Shown: positions 43,063-54,398, counted from the first letter of the stretch. The stretch is DNA of 64,000 bases from Winogradskyella immobilis (GCF_021887715.1 NZ_JAIQXX010000002.1:124001-188000); one strand, 5' to 3'. The notes: generated from the sequence alone by a model not told the origin. A program made the numbers and translations.

Positions 43063-44268
43063 ATGAATGTTTCTTTATACATCGCTAAACGTTACCTATT
43101 TGCAAAAAGCAGCAATAATGCTATAAATATTATGTCTATAATTGCTTCGGGTGGAGTAATTGTTGCAGCTTCTGCACTTTTTATTGTATTATCTGGTTTT
43201 GCTGGTTTAAAGGATTTTAGTCTTCAGTTTTCTTCGTTTGCTGATCCTGATTTAAAACTATTGCCGTTAGAAGGAAAGTCTTTTATGTTTTCTGAAGACG
43301 ATATGCTTTCGCTTAAGGCTATTGATGGTATAGAAGTTTATTCGCAAATCATTGAAGAACGCGTTGCGATTAGATCTGAAAATAAGAACCTTTTAGCAAC
43401 ACTTAAGGGTGTTGATCTTAATTTTTTAAAAGTAACACACCTCGATTCTATGGTTACATCTGGTTCTTGGATTATGCCAGAAAGCCATCAAGTTGTTGCT
43501 GGAGATGGTATTTCTAACAACCTGTCTTTCGGAGTTTTTGATGTTTTAAAACCCTTAACACTTTATGTTGCAAAGCCCGGAAAAGGTCAATTAAGTTCTG
43601 CTAGTGGAGCCTATAATTCTGTTAGTGTTACCAATGTTGGTATATTTAATATTAATGAAGCGCTTAATAAAGAATATATTTTTTCGGATATTTATTTAGC
43701 TAAAGATTTGTTGAATTATTCTGAAAATCAAATAAGTGCTCTTGAGCTTAAATTAAATTCTAATGCTAATGAAATTAGCGTTAGAGAACAGATAAATTCA
43801 ATTTTTAAAAATAGATTTACGATTAAAAATAGAGCGCAGTTGAATGACGAACTTTATAAAATGTTAAATACCGAAAACCTTGCGGTTTATCTTATCTTTA
43901 CTTTAGTAATAATAATTGCTTTATTTAATGTCATTGGAGCAATTATTATGATGATTCTAGACAAAAAGCAATCACTAAATACATTGTTTAGTTTAGGGGC
44001 GGAAGCTAAAACAATTAAACGCGTATTTTTTTTACAAGGCAGCTTAATGACTATTTTAAGCGGAGTCATTGGTGTCACTTTAGGCTTAGTTATTGTTCTA
44101 CTTCAATCACGGTTTGATTTAGTAATGTTAACTCCAAGTCTTCCTTACCCTGTGAAATTTCAATTTATCAATATTATTGTCGTTTTGGCTACTATATTCT
44201 TTTTAGGCATTGTTGCTTCTCGAATTGCATCGCAGCGTATCACAAAAAATTTGATAATAAACAGTTAG
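43063..44268 (+). CDS. ABC transporter permease, LolC/LolE/FtsX type
   Basis: 401 residues with one N-terminal helix (AINIMSIIASGGVIVAASALFI), a periplasmic MacB-type domain (~50-270), and three C-terminal helices (FtsX domain). Similar to lipoprotein-release permeases. No ATPase is next to it. Directly downstream of rbfA, a frequent pair in flavobacteria. The end overlaps dusB by 4 nt. Confidence 0.88.
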   Translation: MNVSLYIAKRYLFAKSSNNAINIMSIIASGGVIVAASALFIVLSGFAGLKDFSLQFSSFADPDLKLLPLEGKSFMFSEDDMLSLKAIDGIEVYSQIIEERVAIRSENKNLLATLKGVDLNFLKVTHLDSMVTSGSWIMPESHQVVAGDGISNNLSFGVFDVLKPLTLYVAKPGKGQLSSASGAYNSVSVTNVGIFNINEALNKEYIFSDIYLAKDLLNYSENQISALELKLNSNANEISVREQINSIFKNRFTIKNRAQLNDELYKMLNTENLAVYLIFTLVIIIALFNVIGAIIMMILDKKQSLNTLFSLGAEAKTIKRVFFLQGSLMTILSGVIGVTLGLVIVLLQSRFDLVMLTPSLPYPVKFQFINIIVVLATIFFLGIVASRIASQRITKNLIINS

Positions 44269-45260
44269 TGTGTAAACTGATAGTCTGAAAATTTTTCTAA
44301 GACCTCATCAAAAGCAGCAAATACATCTTTAGAATCGTCGTTAGTGACCATTTTCATTCTATATTCTTTAAAATTTGGAATGCCCTTAAAATAATTGGTG
44401 TAATGTCTTCGAGTTTCAAAAACTCCAAGTTTTTCTCCTTTCCAATCAATTGACATCTGTAAATGGCGCCTAGCAGCATCTACACGTTCTGCTAAAGAAA
44501 TAGGTCGGTGATACTCTCCGGTTTCAAAAAAGTGCTTTACTTGCTTAAAAAACCATGGATTACCAATCGTTGCTCTACCAATCATTGCTCCGTCTAAACC
44601 GTAACGATCTCTCATTTCCACTGCACGTTCAGGTGTATTAACATCTCCATTACCAAATACAGGAATATGCATTCTAGGATTGTTCTTTACTTCAGCAATA
44701 GGCTTCCAATCAGCATCTCCTTTATACATTTGCGCTCTTGTTCTACCATGTATAGCTATTGATTTGCAGCCTACATCTTGTAAACGCTCTGCAACCTCAA
44801 CAATTTTAATTGAATTATGATCCCAACCTAAACGGGTTTTTACAGTTACTGGAAGATTAGTACGCTTTACCATCTCGGCAGTCAACTTTTCCATAAGACA
44901 GATGTCTTTTAAAATGCCTGCACCAGCACCTTTAGAAACAACTTTCTTAACAGGACAACCAAAATTAATATCTATAATATCTGGATTTGATTTTTCTACA
45001 ATATCTATGGTTTGTAGCATACTTTCCATATTGGCGCCAAAAATTTGAATACCAACAGGTCGTTCTTTCTCATAGATGTCAAGTTTCATAACACTTTTTG
45101 CAGCATTACGAATTAAGCCTTCGCTAGATACAAACTCAGTATATACGACATCAGCGCCTTGTTCTTTGCACAATGCTCTAAACGGAGGATCACTGACATC
45201 TTCCATTGGCGCTAAAAGCAACGGAAAGTCTGGTAGTTCTATATTACCTATTTTAACCAA
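44265..45260 (-). CDS. dusB: tRNA-dihydrouridine synthase
   Basis: 331 residues, TIM-barrel flavoenzyme: LLLAPMEDVSDPPFRAL, DINFGCPVKKV (catalytic Cys), VTVKTRLGWD (FMN Lys), AIHGRTRAQMYKGDADW, GRATIGNPWFF. Reduces uridine in tRNA D-loops. Confidence 0.94.
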   Translation of the reverse strand: MVKIGNIELPDFPLLLAPMEDVSDPPFRALCKEQGADVVYTEFVSSEGLIRNAAKSVMKLDIYEKERPVGIQIFGANMESMLQTIDIVEKSNPDIIDINFGCPVKKVVSKGAGAGILKDICLMEKLTAEMVKRTNLPVTVKTRLGWDHNSIKIVEVAERLQDVGCKSIAIHGRTRAQMYKGDADWKPIAEVKNNPRMHIPVFGNGDVNTPERAVEMRDRYGLDGAMIGRATIGNPWFFKQVKHFFETGEYHRPISLAERVDAARRHLQMSIDWKGEKLGVFETRRHYTNYFKGIPNFKEYRMKMVTNDDSKDVFAAFDEVLEKFSDYQFTH

Positions 45261-45324
45261 GTCTTAATTTTTGATGCGAAATTATTACTATTTTTTGAGT
45301 AATTTGCTTTCAAATATATTTTAT

Positions 45325-45748
45325 ATGAAAGGTGCTGTGCTATTTATATGTTTGATATTTGTTACAAATATCAATAATTCTTATTCACAAAATCAATCTA
45401 TTACTAAATTTAAAATCCATAAAAGCAAAAACTATAAAGCCAAATTTTATTCCTTTAGATTCAGAAAATATTGAAACTGTTCTGGAGAGTCATGCAAAAA
45501 CTTTATATCCACATGAAGCTAAGAAGAAATATAAAATAACTAGAATAAGTGATCATCCAAAATTTATCTTTAAAATAGATTATGACTTACTCTTAGACTA
45601 TGGAGACGAGATGCATAAATCAGTTGCTTTTTTCTACAAAAAAGGCAAAAAACTCAGATATTATTCTTACTTAATGAAGGTCGATTTATTTGATGAATTT
45701 TATGAAGAAGCTATGTTTATTATAGATTCTATTGAAGACAGGTTCTAA
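45325..45748 (+). pseudogene. Secreted hypothetical protein with a single-base frameshift
   Basis: An ATG at 45325 starts a signal peptide (MKGAVLFICLIFVTNINN...SYSQ) in one frame, which stops at 45474; the rest of the protein (from about KPNFIPLDSENIE to SIEDRF) continues in the next frame until 45748. The joint lies between about 45427 and 45445, next to A-runs. A one-base deletion would explain it; it may be a genuine lesion or an assembly error. The intact product would be about 140 residues, with no recognised family. Confidence 0.65.
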
Positions 45749-45757
45749 CTTTTAAAA

Positions 45758-47020
45758 TTAGAACTTAACTTTTGTCTCAATAATTTTTTCTCCGCGTTTA
45801 ATTGTAATTGCTGCTTCATCTCCATTATCAAAAACTGAAAGTGCTCGCATATAACTCATCATATTTGTCACAGTGCTATCGCCCAATTTTATAACAATAT
45901 CGCCTTTTTGAAGGCCTGCGTTTGTGGCTGGCGTGTCTTCGCGTGTGCCATCGATACGCATCCCTTTTCCATCAAATAAATAATCGGGTACTACGCCTAA
46001 ACCAACTTTAAATCTAGGGGTTTCTTCACTTTCGTTTTTTGTTTTTCTAAATGGTAGTTTTCCGTTATCGTTTAAATCATTAATAATATCAATAATATAA
46101 TCTGAAATAAGATTCATTCCATCATAATTCAGCTTTTCAGAATCATCTCCCGGTTTATGGTAATCTTCGTGCTGTCCCGTAAAAAAATGCAATACCGGAA
46201 TGTCAATTAAATAAAATGAGGTGTGGTCGCTTGGGCCTACTCCACTTTCATTTTCAATCAATTTAAATTTATCGTTATTTGACTTTAATGTTTGTTTAAA
46301 TATAGGTGATGTTCCTGTTCCGTATACAGCTAAGGTGCTATCTAACTTCATACGACCAACCATATCCATGTTAATCATATAATTAATTGTTTCGCTATCA
46401 ATTGTTGGGTTTTTTGAAAAATAATTAGACCCTAAAAGTCCCATCTCTTCACCAGAAAAAGCTATAAATAGATAGTTGTTGTTGTCCCATATTTCTGCTC
46501 CCTGTTTTTTTATTGATAACCGAGTTGCTATATCTAAAAGTACCGCAACTCCACTAGCATTATCATCAGCTCCATTATGAATAGCCTTGTCTTTTTCTCT
46601 ATATAAAGAACCTTCGCCTCCAAATCCTAAATGATCGTAGTGAGCACCAATAACAATAGTCTGTTCTGCTCTGTTATCTAAATACCCAATAACATTATGT
46701 CCTGTAATAGTACTATCTGCATTAGTCGTAAATTCCACTTCTTTATGTGGATCTGTTTTGGGCTTAAAAGAAAATGTTTGAATAAAATCATTTGTTCCTT
46801 TAGGTTTTAATTCAATTTCCTTAAAGCGTTCTGCAATATAACTCGATGCTTTAATCTCTCCTTCTGTTCCCGTTTGTCGACCTTGCAATTTATCATCCGC
46901 TAAAAAAGAGACGTCTTTTTTAATCTCATTTTTATATACAAGCCTTCCTTCTATATGCTTATTGTCATTTTTGCAGGATAAGATTCCCACTAAAAGGAAT
47001 AAAAACACAAATTTTTTCAT
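45758..47020 (-). CDS. M28 family aminopeptidase lipoprotein with C-terminal PDZ domain
   Basis: 420 residues. The signal peptide ends LVGILSC (lipobox). Two-zinc M28 motifs: VIGAHYDHLGFGG, NGADDNASGVAVL, AFSGEEMGLLGS, NMDMVGRMK, and DHTSFYL. The last ~90 residues form a PDZ domain (GMRIDGTREDTPATNAGLQKGD). Likely exported aminopeptidase. Confidence 0.93.
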   Translation of the reverse strand: MKKFVFLFLLVGILSCKNDNKHIEGRLVYKNEIKKDVSFLADDKLQGRQTGTEGEIKASSYIAERFKEIELKPKGTNDFIQTFSFKPKTDPHKEVEFTTNADSTITGHNVIGYLDNRAEQTIVIGAHYDHLGFGGEGSLYREKDKAIHNGADDNASGVAVLLDIATRLSIKKQGAEIWDNNNYLFIAFSGEEMGLLGSNYFSKNPTIDSETINYMINMDMVGRMKLDSTLAVYGTGTSPIFKQTLKSNNDKFKLIENESGVGPSDHTSFYLIDIPVLHFFTGQHEDYHKPGDDSEKLNYDGMNLISDYIIDIINDLNDNGKLPFRKTKNESEETPRFKVGLGVVPDYLFDGKGMRIDGTREDTPATNAGLQKGDIVIKLGDSTVTNMMSYMRALSVFDNGDEAAITIKRGEKIIETKVKF

Positions 47021-47081
47021 CGCTATATATTACTTTTGAACAAAATTAGGCATTAAATACCATTTTTAAGAACTGCTTATT

Positions 47082-48188
47082 ATGAACCACCAATCTATAC
47101 TTTTAATTTTTACATTTTGTATCTCATTTTTATCTTGTAAAAACGAAGCGTCAAAAACGGAATCAAACGATTCTAATATTTCCACTGTTAAAGATTCTTT
47201 AATCTATCCTGAAGAAACTCATTTTAAATCTATAAAACAAGTAACCTTTGGTGGAGATAATGCAGAAGCTTACTGGAGTTTTGATGACAAACAATTAGTA
47301 TTTCAGTCTAACAATACAGCTTGGAATGTAGGTTGTGATCAAATGTTTTTGATGAATGTTGACCAAACTTTTAGAGACAAAACTCCACCTATGATTAGTA
47401 CAGGAAAAGGCCGTACTACATGCGCTTATTTCTTGCCAGATAACAAACATATTATATACGCTTCTACGCATTTAAAACAAGACGAATGCCCTGATACTCC
47501 TTTACGTAAAAACGGAAAATACATTTGGCCGATTTATGATAGTTACGACATATTTGTAGCCGATTTAGAAGGTAATATTGTTAAACAACTTACTGATGAA
47601 ATTGGATATGATGCTGAACCCACAGTTTCACCAAAAGGAGATAAAATTGTGTTTACCTCAACAAGAAGTGGAGATTTAGAATTATATACTATGAATATTG
47701 ATGGAAGCGACGTAAAACAAATCACCAACGAATTGGGTTACGATGGCGGAGCGTTCTTTTCTCCTGATGGTACAAAGCTTATTTTTAGATCGTCTCGCCC
47801 AAAGACAGAACAAGAAATTAAAGATTATAAAGATTTATTAGATCAAGGGTTAGTAGAGCCTACTGAGATGGAATTATATATATGTAATGCCGATGGAAGT
47901 GATCTAAGACGGCTTACAGATTTAGGAAATGCCAATTGGAGTCCGTTTTTTCATCCTTCGGGAGAAAAAATATTATTCTCTTCTAATTTTGAAGCTGAGC
48001 GTGGTTTTCCTTTCAATCTATATTTAATAGATATCGATGGAAAAAACCTAACACGAGTAACTCATGGAGAAACCTTTGATGCATTTCCTGTGTTTTCTAA
48101 CGACGGAAAATATTTAGCATTTTCTTCTAACAGAAATAATGGTGGCGGAAGAGATACTAATCTATTTATTGCAGAATGGGTCGATTAA
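47082..48188 (+). CDS. TolB-like beta-propeller (PD40) lipoprotein
   Basis: 368 residues; N-terminus ends at Cys (SFLSC, lipobox-like) followed by PD40/WD40-like repeats (AYWSFDDKQLVFQS, AEPTVSPKGDKIVFTS, GAFFSPDGTKLIFRS, WSPFFHPSGEKILFSS, AFPVFSNDGKYLAFSS). Probably a six- or seven-bladed propeller in the periplasm or on the surface. Partner unknown. Confidence 0.88.
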   Translation: MNHQSILLIFTFCISFLSCKNEASKTESNDSNISTVKDSLIYPEETHFKSIKQVTFGGDNAEAYWSFDDKQLVFQSNNTAWNVGCDQMFLMNVDQTFRDKTPPMISTGKGRTTCAYFLPDNKHIIYASTHLKQDECPDTPLRKNGKYIWPIYDSYDIFVADLEGNIVKQLTDEIGYDAEPTVSPKGDKIVFTSTRSGDLELYTMNIDGSDVKQITNELGYDGGAFFSPDGTKLIFRSSRPKTEQEIKDYKDLLDQGLVEPTEMELYICNADGSDLRRLTDLGNANWSPFFHPSGEKILFSSNFEAERGFPFNLYLIDIDGKNLTRVTHGETFDAFPVFSNDGKYLAFSSNRNNGGGRDTNLFIAEWVD

Positions 48189-48191
48189 ATA

Positions 48192-50609
48192 TCAATCTGG
48201 ATCTTTAATACGCTCGCGCTCTTCGGCATCTATATCTCTCTTGTTCTCATTTAGTTTGGTGTTACCAAACTTATAACTAAAACCTAGCGTAATAAATCGG
48301 TTATCTAAATCTGTAAACTGACGACTGTCTTGATTCAGGTAATTAACGCTTGTCGTAAAATCTTGTTCGTTAAATAAATCGCTTACCGTTAAAAATAGCG
48401 TGCCTTTATCTTTTAATATTCGTTTAGATATACTGAGATCAGACACTAGACGATCTTCTACAATGGTTAAACCTTGTAAATTTCTACTCCCGAAAACTAA
48501 TAATAAAGAAAGGTTTAAACTATTATCTTCTAAGAACGAAATATTATTGACCAACTGACTATAATTTGCCCATTGATCTAGTTCCACAAAACCTTCTCCA
48601 AAATTTGCCTCTTCAGTGATGTTATAAAACGAGGTTACAAAATAGAGGTTCCATTTTTCAGTAGGATAAATATCAAAAGAAAAATCAAAACCAAAATCCA
48701 CAGTTTTATCTAAATTAACTGGGCTAAATGCAATTATGTTTGTGGCATTATCCTGTCTTGGTAATTCATTAATCGCTCCGTCATAATTAATGTAATACGC
48801 TTCAATGGTAAAATGTTCTAAGAAATTTGTACCTACCACAAAATGATCTTTAAATGTGGGTTGTAAATTAGGGTTTCCTGTTACGACAGTGTTTTCATTT
48901 AAGAAAAAGGTAAACGGGTTTAAATTGGTAAAATTAGGTCTTGTAATGCTACGTTTATAATTGCCGTAAAGGCTAAAATTCTCTGTAATCTGATGCGATA
49001 AGCTAAAATTAGGAAACCATTCTAAAAAATCTTGAGTATTCGTTTGGTTTAGGGTTTCAGAAAATCCTTCAATATCGGTTTGCTCAGCTCTTAATCCTAA
49101 AACTAAATCCCATTTTTTCCATGATTTGTTATAATTAGCATACGCAGCAAATACGTTTTCATCATAATCAAACGTATTACTATTTGCTGTATTTAGAATT
49201 TCTGATCCATTAATAATGTCTAAGCGTGTTATGTCACTTTGCGTGTTAACACTAGAGTATTTAATACCTGCGTTAAACGTTGAAGATTCGCTTAATGGCA
49301 CATTATAATCTACCTGACCTGTAACTATTTCTGTATCTTGGTTTGCTAATGTATTAAACTCTGATGTATTTGTAAATGTATTATTTATATCAAAGAAATT
49401 ACTCAACACATTTTGATTTCGTTCATAATCATATGTGGTGAAATGCCCATTAATAGATAAACTACTGCCTTCTTTAAACTCATGTCTAAAATTAATATCT
49501 GAGCCAATATTTAATTTATCATCTCTAGATAAGTTGTCTGATGTAAAACGTGATAAAAAACTAGAGTTAGCCTCAAAAATATCTGTATTGTTTCTAATTT
49601 GATAATTAAAAAACGGAACATATAAACCTGTTGAAGTTAAACTCAATGTTGTTTTATCGTTAATAAAATAATCAAAATTAAAGTTCAGGTTATGTGTTTC
49701 GGAATCTGTATTTCTGTTAGCGTCAGAATTCCAAATTTGATCTATAGTATTATTTGTGTCTAAAAAGTTAACCGTATCTTCTTGAGATCTGTTAATCTTT
49801 TTGTTGGTATAGCTATAATTAACATTAAGGTTAATTTTATCATTTTTAAAATAATGACTTGTTGCCGCATTATATCTAGGAAATACTCCTTGCGTATAAT
49901 TTGTTGCAATACTTCCTCGATATCCAGCAATTAAATTTTTACTCATTATAATATTAACTACTGAGCCACTATCGGCATCGAAACTCGCAGGAGGATTCGT
50001 AATTACCTCTACGGATTGTATGCTATTTGCAGGAGCGCTTTCTAAAAGCTGAATCAATTCGTCTGAAGTTAATTGTACTTTTCTATTATTAATATATATA
50101 ACAGCAGGAGAACTCTTTATATTAATGCTTCCTTCCGAAACAATAATTCCTGGTGTGCTTTTTAAAACCTGAAGCGTTGTACCTTCTATTAAAGCCGTAT
50201 TGGCAACGTTAAAAATAAGACGGTCTGGTTTTCTAGTAATTGTAGGGCGTTTTGCTGTAATCGTAATCTGGTCTAAAGCTTCAGAATCTTCTATGAGTTT
50301 TAGATCTTGTAAACTCAAGTTATCCGAAACAATAATAGATTTTTCAATCGTTTTATAACCTATAAAACTAATTTTTAAAAGATATTCTCCGGGTTCTATG
50401 GCATTTAAAACAAAGTTTCCGTTATCATCAGTGCTTGTGCCCTTTACAAAAGTAGCATTAGATGTGGTTTGTAATATAATATTAGCGTAAGAAATTGCTT
50501 GTTTACTTTCATCAACAACTTTTCCTGAAACAGAAAATTCTTGAGCAAAAGCAACAAAAGAAAACACAAAAAGAATTGCACTAAGGTAAAATCTCAATCG
50601 AGCTATCAT
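48192..50609 (-). CDS. Outer-membrane beta-barrel receptor with carboxypeptidase-like regulatory domain
   Basis: 805 residues: signal peptide (FVFSFVAFAQ), carboxypeptidase-regulatory-like domain (~25-105, SGKVVDESKQAISYANI), plug-like region with AKRPTITRKPDRL, and a ~600-residue barrel (many alternating aromatic strands). Matches the Bacteroidota outer-membrane protein beta-barrel family related to TonB-dependent receptors. No SusD partner is adjacent. It faces the PD40 gene tail to tail. Confidence 0.88.
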   Translation of the reverse strand: MIARLRFYLSAILFVFSFVAFAQEFSVSGKVVDESKQAISYANIILQTTSNATFVKGTSTDDNGNFVLNAIEPGEYLLKISFIGYKTIEKSIIVSDNLSLQDLKLIEDSEALDQITITAKRPTITRKPDRLIFNVANTALIEGTTLQVLKSTPGIIVSEGSINIKSSPAVIYINNRKVQLTSDELIQLLESAPANSIQSVEVITNPPASFDADSGSVVNIIMSKNLIAGYRGSIATNYTQGVFPRYNAATSHYFKNDKINLNVNYSYTNKKINRSQEDTVNFLDTNNTIDQIWNSDANRNTDSETHNLNFNFDYFINDKTTLSLTSTGLYVPFFNYQIRNNTDIFEANSSFLSRFTSDNLSRDDKLNIGSDINFRHEFKEGSSLSINGHFTTYDYERNQNVLSNFFDINNTFTNTSEFNTLANQDTEIVTGQVDYNVPLSESSTFNAGIKYSSVNTQSDITRLDIINGSEILNTANSNTFDYDENVFAAYANYNKSWKKWDLVLGLRAEQTDIEGFSETLNQTNTQDFLEWFPNFSLSHQITENFSLYGNYKRSITRPNFTNLNPFTFFLNENTVVTGNPNLQPTFKDHFVVGTNFLEHFTIEAYYINYDGAINELPRQDNATNIIAFSPVNLDKTVDFGFDFSFDIYPTEKWNLYFVTSFYNITEEANFGEGFVELDQWANYSQLVNNISFLEDNSLNLSLLLVFGSRNLQGLTIVEDRLVSDLSISKRILKDKGTLFLTVSDLFNEQDFTTSVNYLNQDSRQFTDLDNRFITLGFSYKFGNTKLNENKRDIDAEERERIKDPD

Positions 50610-50721
50610 TAGTTAGGTTTGGATTGCAATATAAAAATAGTTTTTAAATTCAATGTACGGTTTTTCCACAGTAATGGTCTATTCTTATCATTTTTGATAG
50701 GTTATAGCCTTAGAAAACAAT

Positions 50722-50729
50722 TATATTTG
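50722..50729 (+). promoter_or_regulatory. -7 promoter box of lepA
   Basis: TATATTTG is a perfect TAnnTTTG 28 nt before the lepA ATG. Confidence 0.5.
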
Positions 50730-50757
50730 CAAATTAAGATTGCCTTATAAAATTTAG

Positions 50758-52554
50758 ATGAAACACATTAGAAATTTTTGCATTATAGCGCATATTGATC
50801 ATGGAAAGAGCACACTTGCTGACCGCTTGTTAGATTATACGGGTGCGGTTACTGCTCGAGAAAAACAAGATCAGTTGCTAGATAGTATGGATTTAGAACG
50901 TGAGCGTGGTATTACCATTAAGTCTCATGCCATTCAGATGGAGTATACATTAGAAGGTCAAGATTATATACTAAACCTTATTGATACTCCTGGCCACGTA
51001 GATTTCTCTTATGAAGTATCTCGATCAATTGCAGCATGTGAAGGCGCGCTATTAATTGTGGATGCTGCTCAAAGCATACAAGCACAAACGATTTCTAATT
51101 TATATCTTGCTTTAGAAAATGACTTAGAGATCATTCCCATTCTTAACAAAGTAGATTTACCTAGTGCCAATCCAGAAGAAGTAACTGATGATATTGTCGA
51201 TCTTTTAGGTTGCGACCCCGAAGAAGTCATTCATGCAAGTGGTAAAACGGGTTTTGGCGTAGATAATATTTTAAAAGCTATTATTGAACGTATTCCGGCT
51301 CCTCAAGGTGATGTTAATGCTCCTTTACAAGCTTTAATTTTTGATTCCGTTTACAATACGTTTAGAGGCATTGAAACTTACTTTAGAGTTTTTGATGGTG
51401 AAATTAAAAAAGGGCAAAAAATTAAATTTGTCGCTACCGATAAAGAATATTTTGCGGATGAGGTTGGAACTTTAAAATTAACTCAAGTTGCAAAAAAAAG
51501 TGTAAAAGCTGGTGACGTTGGGTATTTAATTACTGGTATTAAAACGGCTAAGGAAGTTAAAGTTGGTGATACTATTACGGATTTTGCCAAGCCAACAACA
51601 AATATTGTTGAAGGTTTTGAAGATGTAAAACCTATGGTTTTTGCAGGTATATATCCTGTAGATACTGAGGACTACGAAGAACTTAGAGCATCTATGGAAA
51701 AATTACAACTCAATGATGCCTCTTTGGTTTTTCAACCAGAAAGTTCTGCGGCATTAGGCTTTGGATTTCGTTGTGGATTCTTAGGGATGTTACACATGGA
51801 AATTATACAAGAGCGTTTAGAGCGCGAGTTTGATATGACCGTTATTACTACAGTTCCTAACGTATCATATCATGCCTACACTAATAAAGAACCTAATATT
51901 CCATTTATTGTTAATAATCCTAGTGACTTACCGGAGCCAACAACCGTAAATCGTGTTGAGGAACCTTATATAAAAGCCACTATTATTACCAAAGCCGATT
52001 TTGTTGGTAACGTAATGAGCTTGTGTATTGAGAAACGCGGAATGATTATAAATCAAACGTATTTAACTACCGAGCGTGTTGAGCTGATTTTTGAAATGCC
52101 GTTAGCGGAAATTGTTTTTGATTTTTACGACCGCTTAAAAACGGTTTCTAAGGGTTACGCCTCTTTCGATTATTCGCCTATTGGTTTAAAGGTTTCTAAA
52201 TTGGTTCGGTTAGACGTATTATTAAACGCCCAACCTGTAGATGCGCTTTCTGCATTAATACATACTGATAACGCACAAAATATTGGTAAAAAGATGTGCG
52301 AAAAACTAAAAGAATTAATTCCTCGTCAACAGTTTGATATTCCTATTCAAGCGGCTATTGGAGCAAAGATTATTTCGCGCGAAACTGTAAAAGCACTTCG
52401 TAAAGATGTTACGGCTAAGTGTTATGGTGGTGATATTTCGCGTAAACGTAAACTTTTGGAAAAACAGAAAAAAGGTAAAAAACGTATGCGTCAAGTTGGT
52501 AATGTGGAAATACCTCAACAAGCGTTTATGGCTGTTTTAAAGTTGAATGATTAA
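50758..52554 (+). CDS. lepA: Elongation factor 4 (LepA)
   Basis: 598-residue translational GTPase: [17 protein letters not shown] (P-loop), RERGITIKS (G2), [12 protein letters not shown] (G3), NKVDLP (G4), then the EF4-specific C-terminal domain. Promotes ribosome back-translocation or late 30S biogenesis. Length is normal. Confidence 0.98.
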   Translation: MKHIRNFCIIAHIDHGKSTLADRLLDYTGAVTAREKQDQLLDSMDLERERGITIKSHAIQMEYTLEGQDYILNLIDTPGHVDFSYEVSRSIAACEGALLIVDAAQSIQAQTISNLYLALENDLEIIPILNKVDLPSANPEEVTDDIVDLLGCDPEEVIHASGKTGFGVDNILKAIIERIPAPQGDVNAPLQALIFDSVYNTFRGIETYFRVFDGEIKKGQKIKFVATDKEYFADEVGTLKLTQVAKKSVKAGDVGYLITGIKTAKEVKVGDTITDFAKPTTNIVEGFEDVKPMVFAGIYPVDTEDYEELRASMEKLQLNDASLVFQPESSAALGFGFRCGFLGMLHMEIIQERLEREFDMTVITTVPNVSYHAYTNKEPNIPFIVNNPSDLPEPTTVNRVEEPYIKATIITKADFVGNVMSLCIEKRGMIINQTYLTTERVELIFEMPLAEIVFDFYDRLKTVSKGYASFDYSPIGLKVSKLVRLDVLLNAQPVDALSALIHTDNAQNIGKKMCEKLKELIPRQQFDIPIQAAIGAKIISRETVKALRKDVTAKCYGGDISRKRKLLEKQKKGKKRMRQVGNVEIPQQAFMAVLKLND

Positions 52555-52562
52555 AGGTTTAG

Positions 52563-54398
52563 TTAAACTTCTTCTATATCAAAAGGCTTTCCTAGATATA
52601 CCAATTGCCAATTTTCACCTATAGAATCAACATCTTTATTGTAGGATGATATTATTGTCAATTCTCCTTTTTCATCTTTTATAAATAAAGGGATGATATC
52701 TTTATCTGAATTGGTAATCCTTATTAAGCTTTCGTAATGTGTTTTATCTTTCAGAGTTATTTCTTGAATGCTTGGATATTTTTTAGCGACATTACTTAAG
52801 GTGTTAAAATCATCCGTGTGCGAAAACAAACCCTCTTTAGGATTATTTTTATCATCTTTCATTTCTTCTATCGACACCAACCTAAATGATCCGTTTTCAC
52901 CAAACTGACTACTAAACTTGTTTATGGCATATTTATTAATCTCAGAATTTCCTGTTAATGCCATTAAATAACCAACATGATTAAGTTCTATATTGTCTTT
53001 TAAATTATCTGAATAAATGTTAGTGGTCAACGCTTCTAGGCCTAATTCCCCTGCTTTTTCTATATTATCCTTGTTGCTATCTATAAGTACCACATGTCTT
53101 CCATGAGATTCTAGATAATGTCCTAATAAGCGTGATACTTTTGAAGCCCCAACAATTAAAATCCCATCAGATGTCTTTAAAAACACTCCAACTATTTTGG
53201 CAAAAAAGCGTGCTGTGGTAGCGTTTAATAAAACGGTACCTAAAACAATCATAAACACCATTGGCGTAATATATTCTGCCCCTTCTACTCCTTGTTTTAT
53301 AAGCTTGCTTCCAAAAAGTGAAGCAATACCCGCGGCAACAATACCTCTTGGTCCCACCCAGCTGATAAATAGTTTTTCGTTTTGTTTTAATCCCGATTTA
53401 TGAGTACTAGCAAAAACCGCTAATGGTCTTATAATTAAGACCACAATTAAAAATAGTACTGCGGTTTTCCAATTATATAATAAGAGTAAGTCGTCAATAT
53501 TAATATTAGCTGCTAGTAAAATAAATAGGATAGAAATAAGTAAAACACTGAGAGATTCTTTAAAATAAAGGAGTTCTTTAATGTTTTCAAGCTTACCGTT
53601 TCCTAAAACCATTCCCATAACCACAACCGCTAATAAGCCAGATTCGTGAGCAAATATTTCGGACTCCACAAACACTAATAGTACCACTGATAACGATACC
53701 ACATTCAATAAATAATGAGGTATTAATTTTTTATTAATTGCAAAAGCAAGACCATGGGCAAATGTAAACCCGAAGGTTGTTCCAAATAATAGAATTTTAC
53801 CGAACTCTATGAATGCTGTTTTGGTAAAACCACTATCACCTTCTACGCTAATAAATTCAAAAACAAGAACGGCAACTAATGCCCCAATGGGGTCAATAAG
53901 AATGCCTTCCCATTTTAAAACTGCAGATATATCCTTTTTTAAAGGAATGTTCCTTAAAATAGGGGTAATTACTGTCGGTCCTGTAACTATAATTAATCCA
54001 GAAAATAAAAATGAAAGTTCCCAACTTAAATTAAATAAAAGATGTGCTACAATACCTGCACCGAAAAAGGTAATTGCAGAACCAACGGTAATGAGTTTGG
54101 TTATTACTGGTCCTACATTTTTTATTTCGTTTCGTTTTAAGGTAAGCCCTCCTTCAAAAAGAATAATACTAATTGCTAAAGAGACAAAATAGTACAAACT
54201 CTCTCCTGGAAATAATCCTTTCTCTCCATTCCAAATGGGTTCTATCCATTTGGTACCATCTTCAGACAAAAATTCTGCTGCAATTGGCCCAACCAATAAA
54301 CCAATTAATATTAACGGTAAAATAGCGGGGATTTTAAAACGCCAAGCCACCCATTGCGCTAAAATGCCTAAAATAATAATGCCTGCTAATTCTAACAT
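52563..54398 (-). CDS. CPA1-type cation:proton antiporter with TrkA-N domain
   Basis: 611 residues: 11-13 TM segments to ~390 (ISIILFEGGLTL, GILIDPIGALVAVL with the Asp motif), then a Rossmann RCK/TrkA-N domain (GILIVGASKVSRLLGHYLES). Exchanges Na+ or K+ for H+. Convergent with lepA, 9 bp apart. Confidence 0.92.
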   Translation of the reverse strand: MLELAGIIILGILAQWVAWRFKIPAILPLILIGLLVGPIAAEFLSEDGTKWIEPIWNGEKGLFPGESLYYFVSLAISIILFEGGLTLKRNEIKNVGPVITKLITVGSAITFFGAGIVAHLLFNLSWELSFLFSGLIIVTGPTVITPILRNIPLKKDISAVLKWEGILIDPIGALVAVLVFEFISVEGDSGFTKTAFIEFGKILLFGTTFGFTFAHGLAFAINKKLIPHYLLNVVSLSVVLLVFVESEIFAHESGLLAVVVMGMVLGNGKLENIKELLYFKESLSVLLISILFILLAANINIDDLLLLYNWKTAVLFLIVVLIIRPLAVFASTHKSGLKQNEKLFISWVGPRGIVAAGIASLFGSKLIKQGVEGAEYITPMVFMIVLGTVLLNATTARFFAKIVGVFLKTSDGILIVGASKVSRLLGHYLESHGRHVVLIDSNKDNIEKAGELGLEALTTNIYSDNLKDNIELNHVGYLMALTGNSEINKYAINKFSSQFGENGSFRLVSIEEMKDDKNNPKEGLFSHTDDFNTLSNVAKKYPSIQEITLKDKTHYESLIRITNSDKDIIPLFIKDEKGELTIISSYNKDVDSIGENWQLVYLGKPFDIEEV

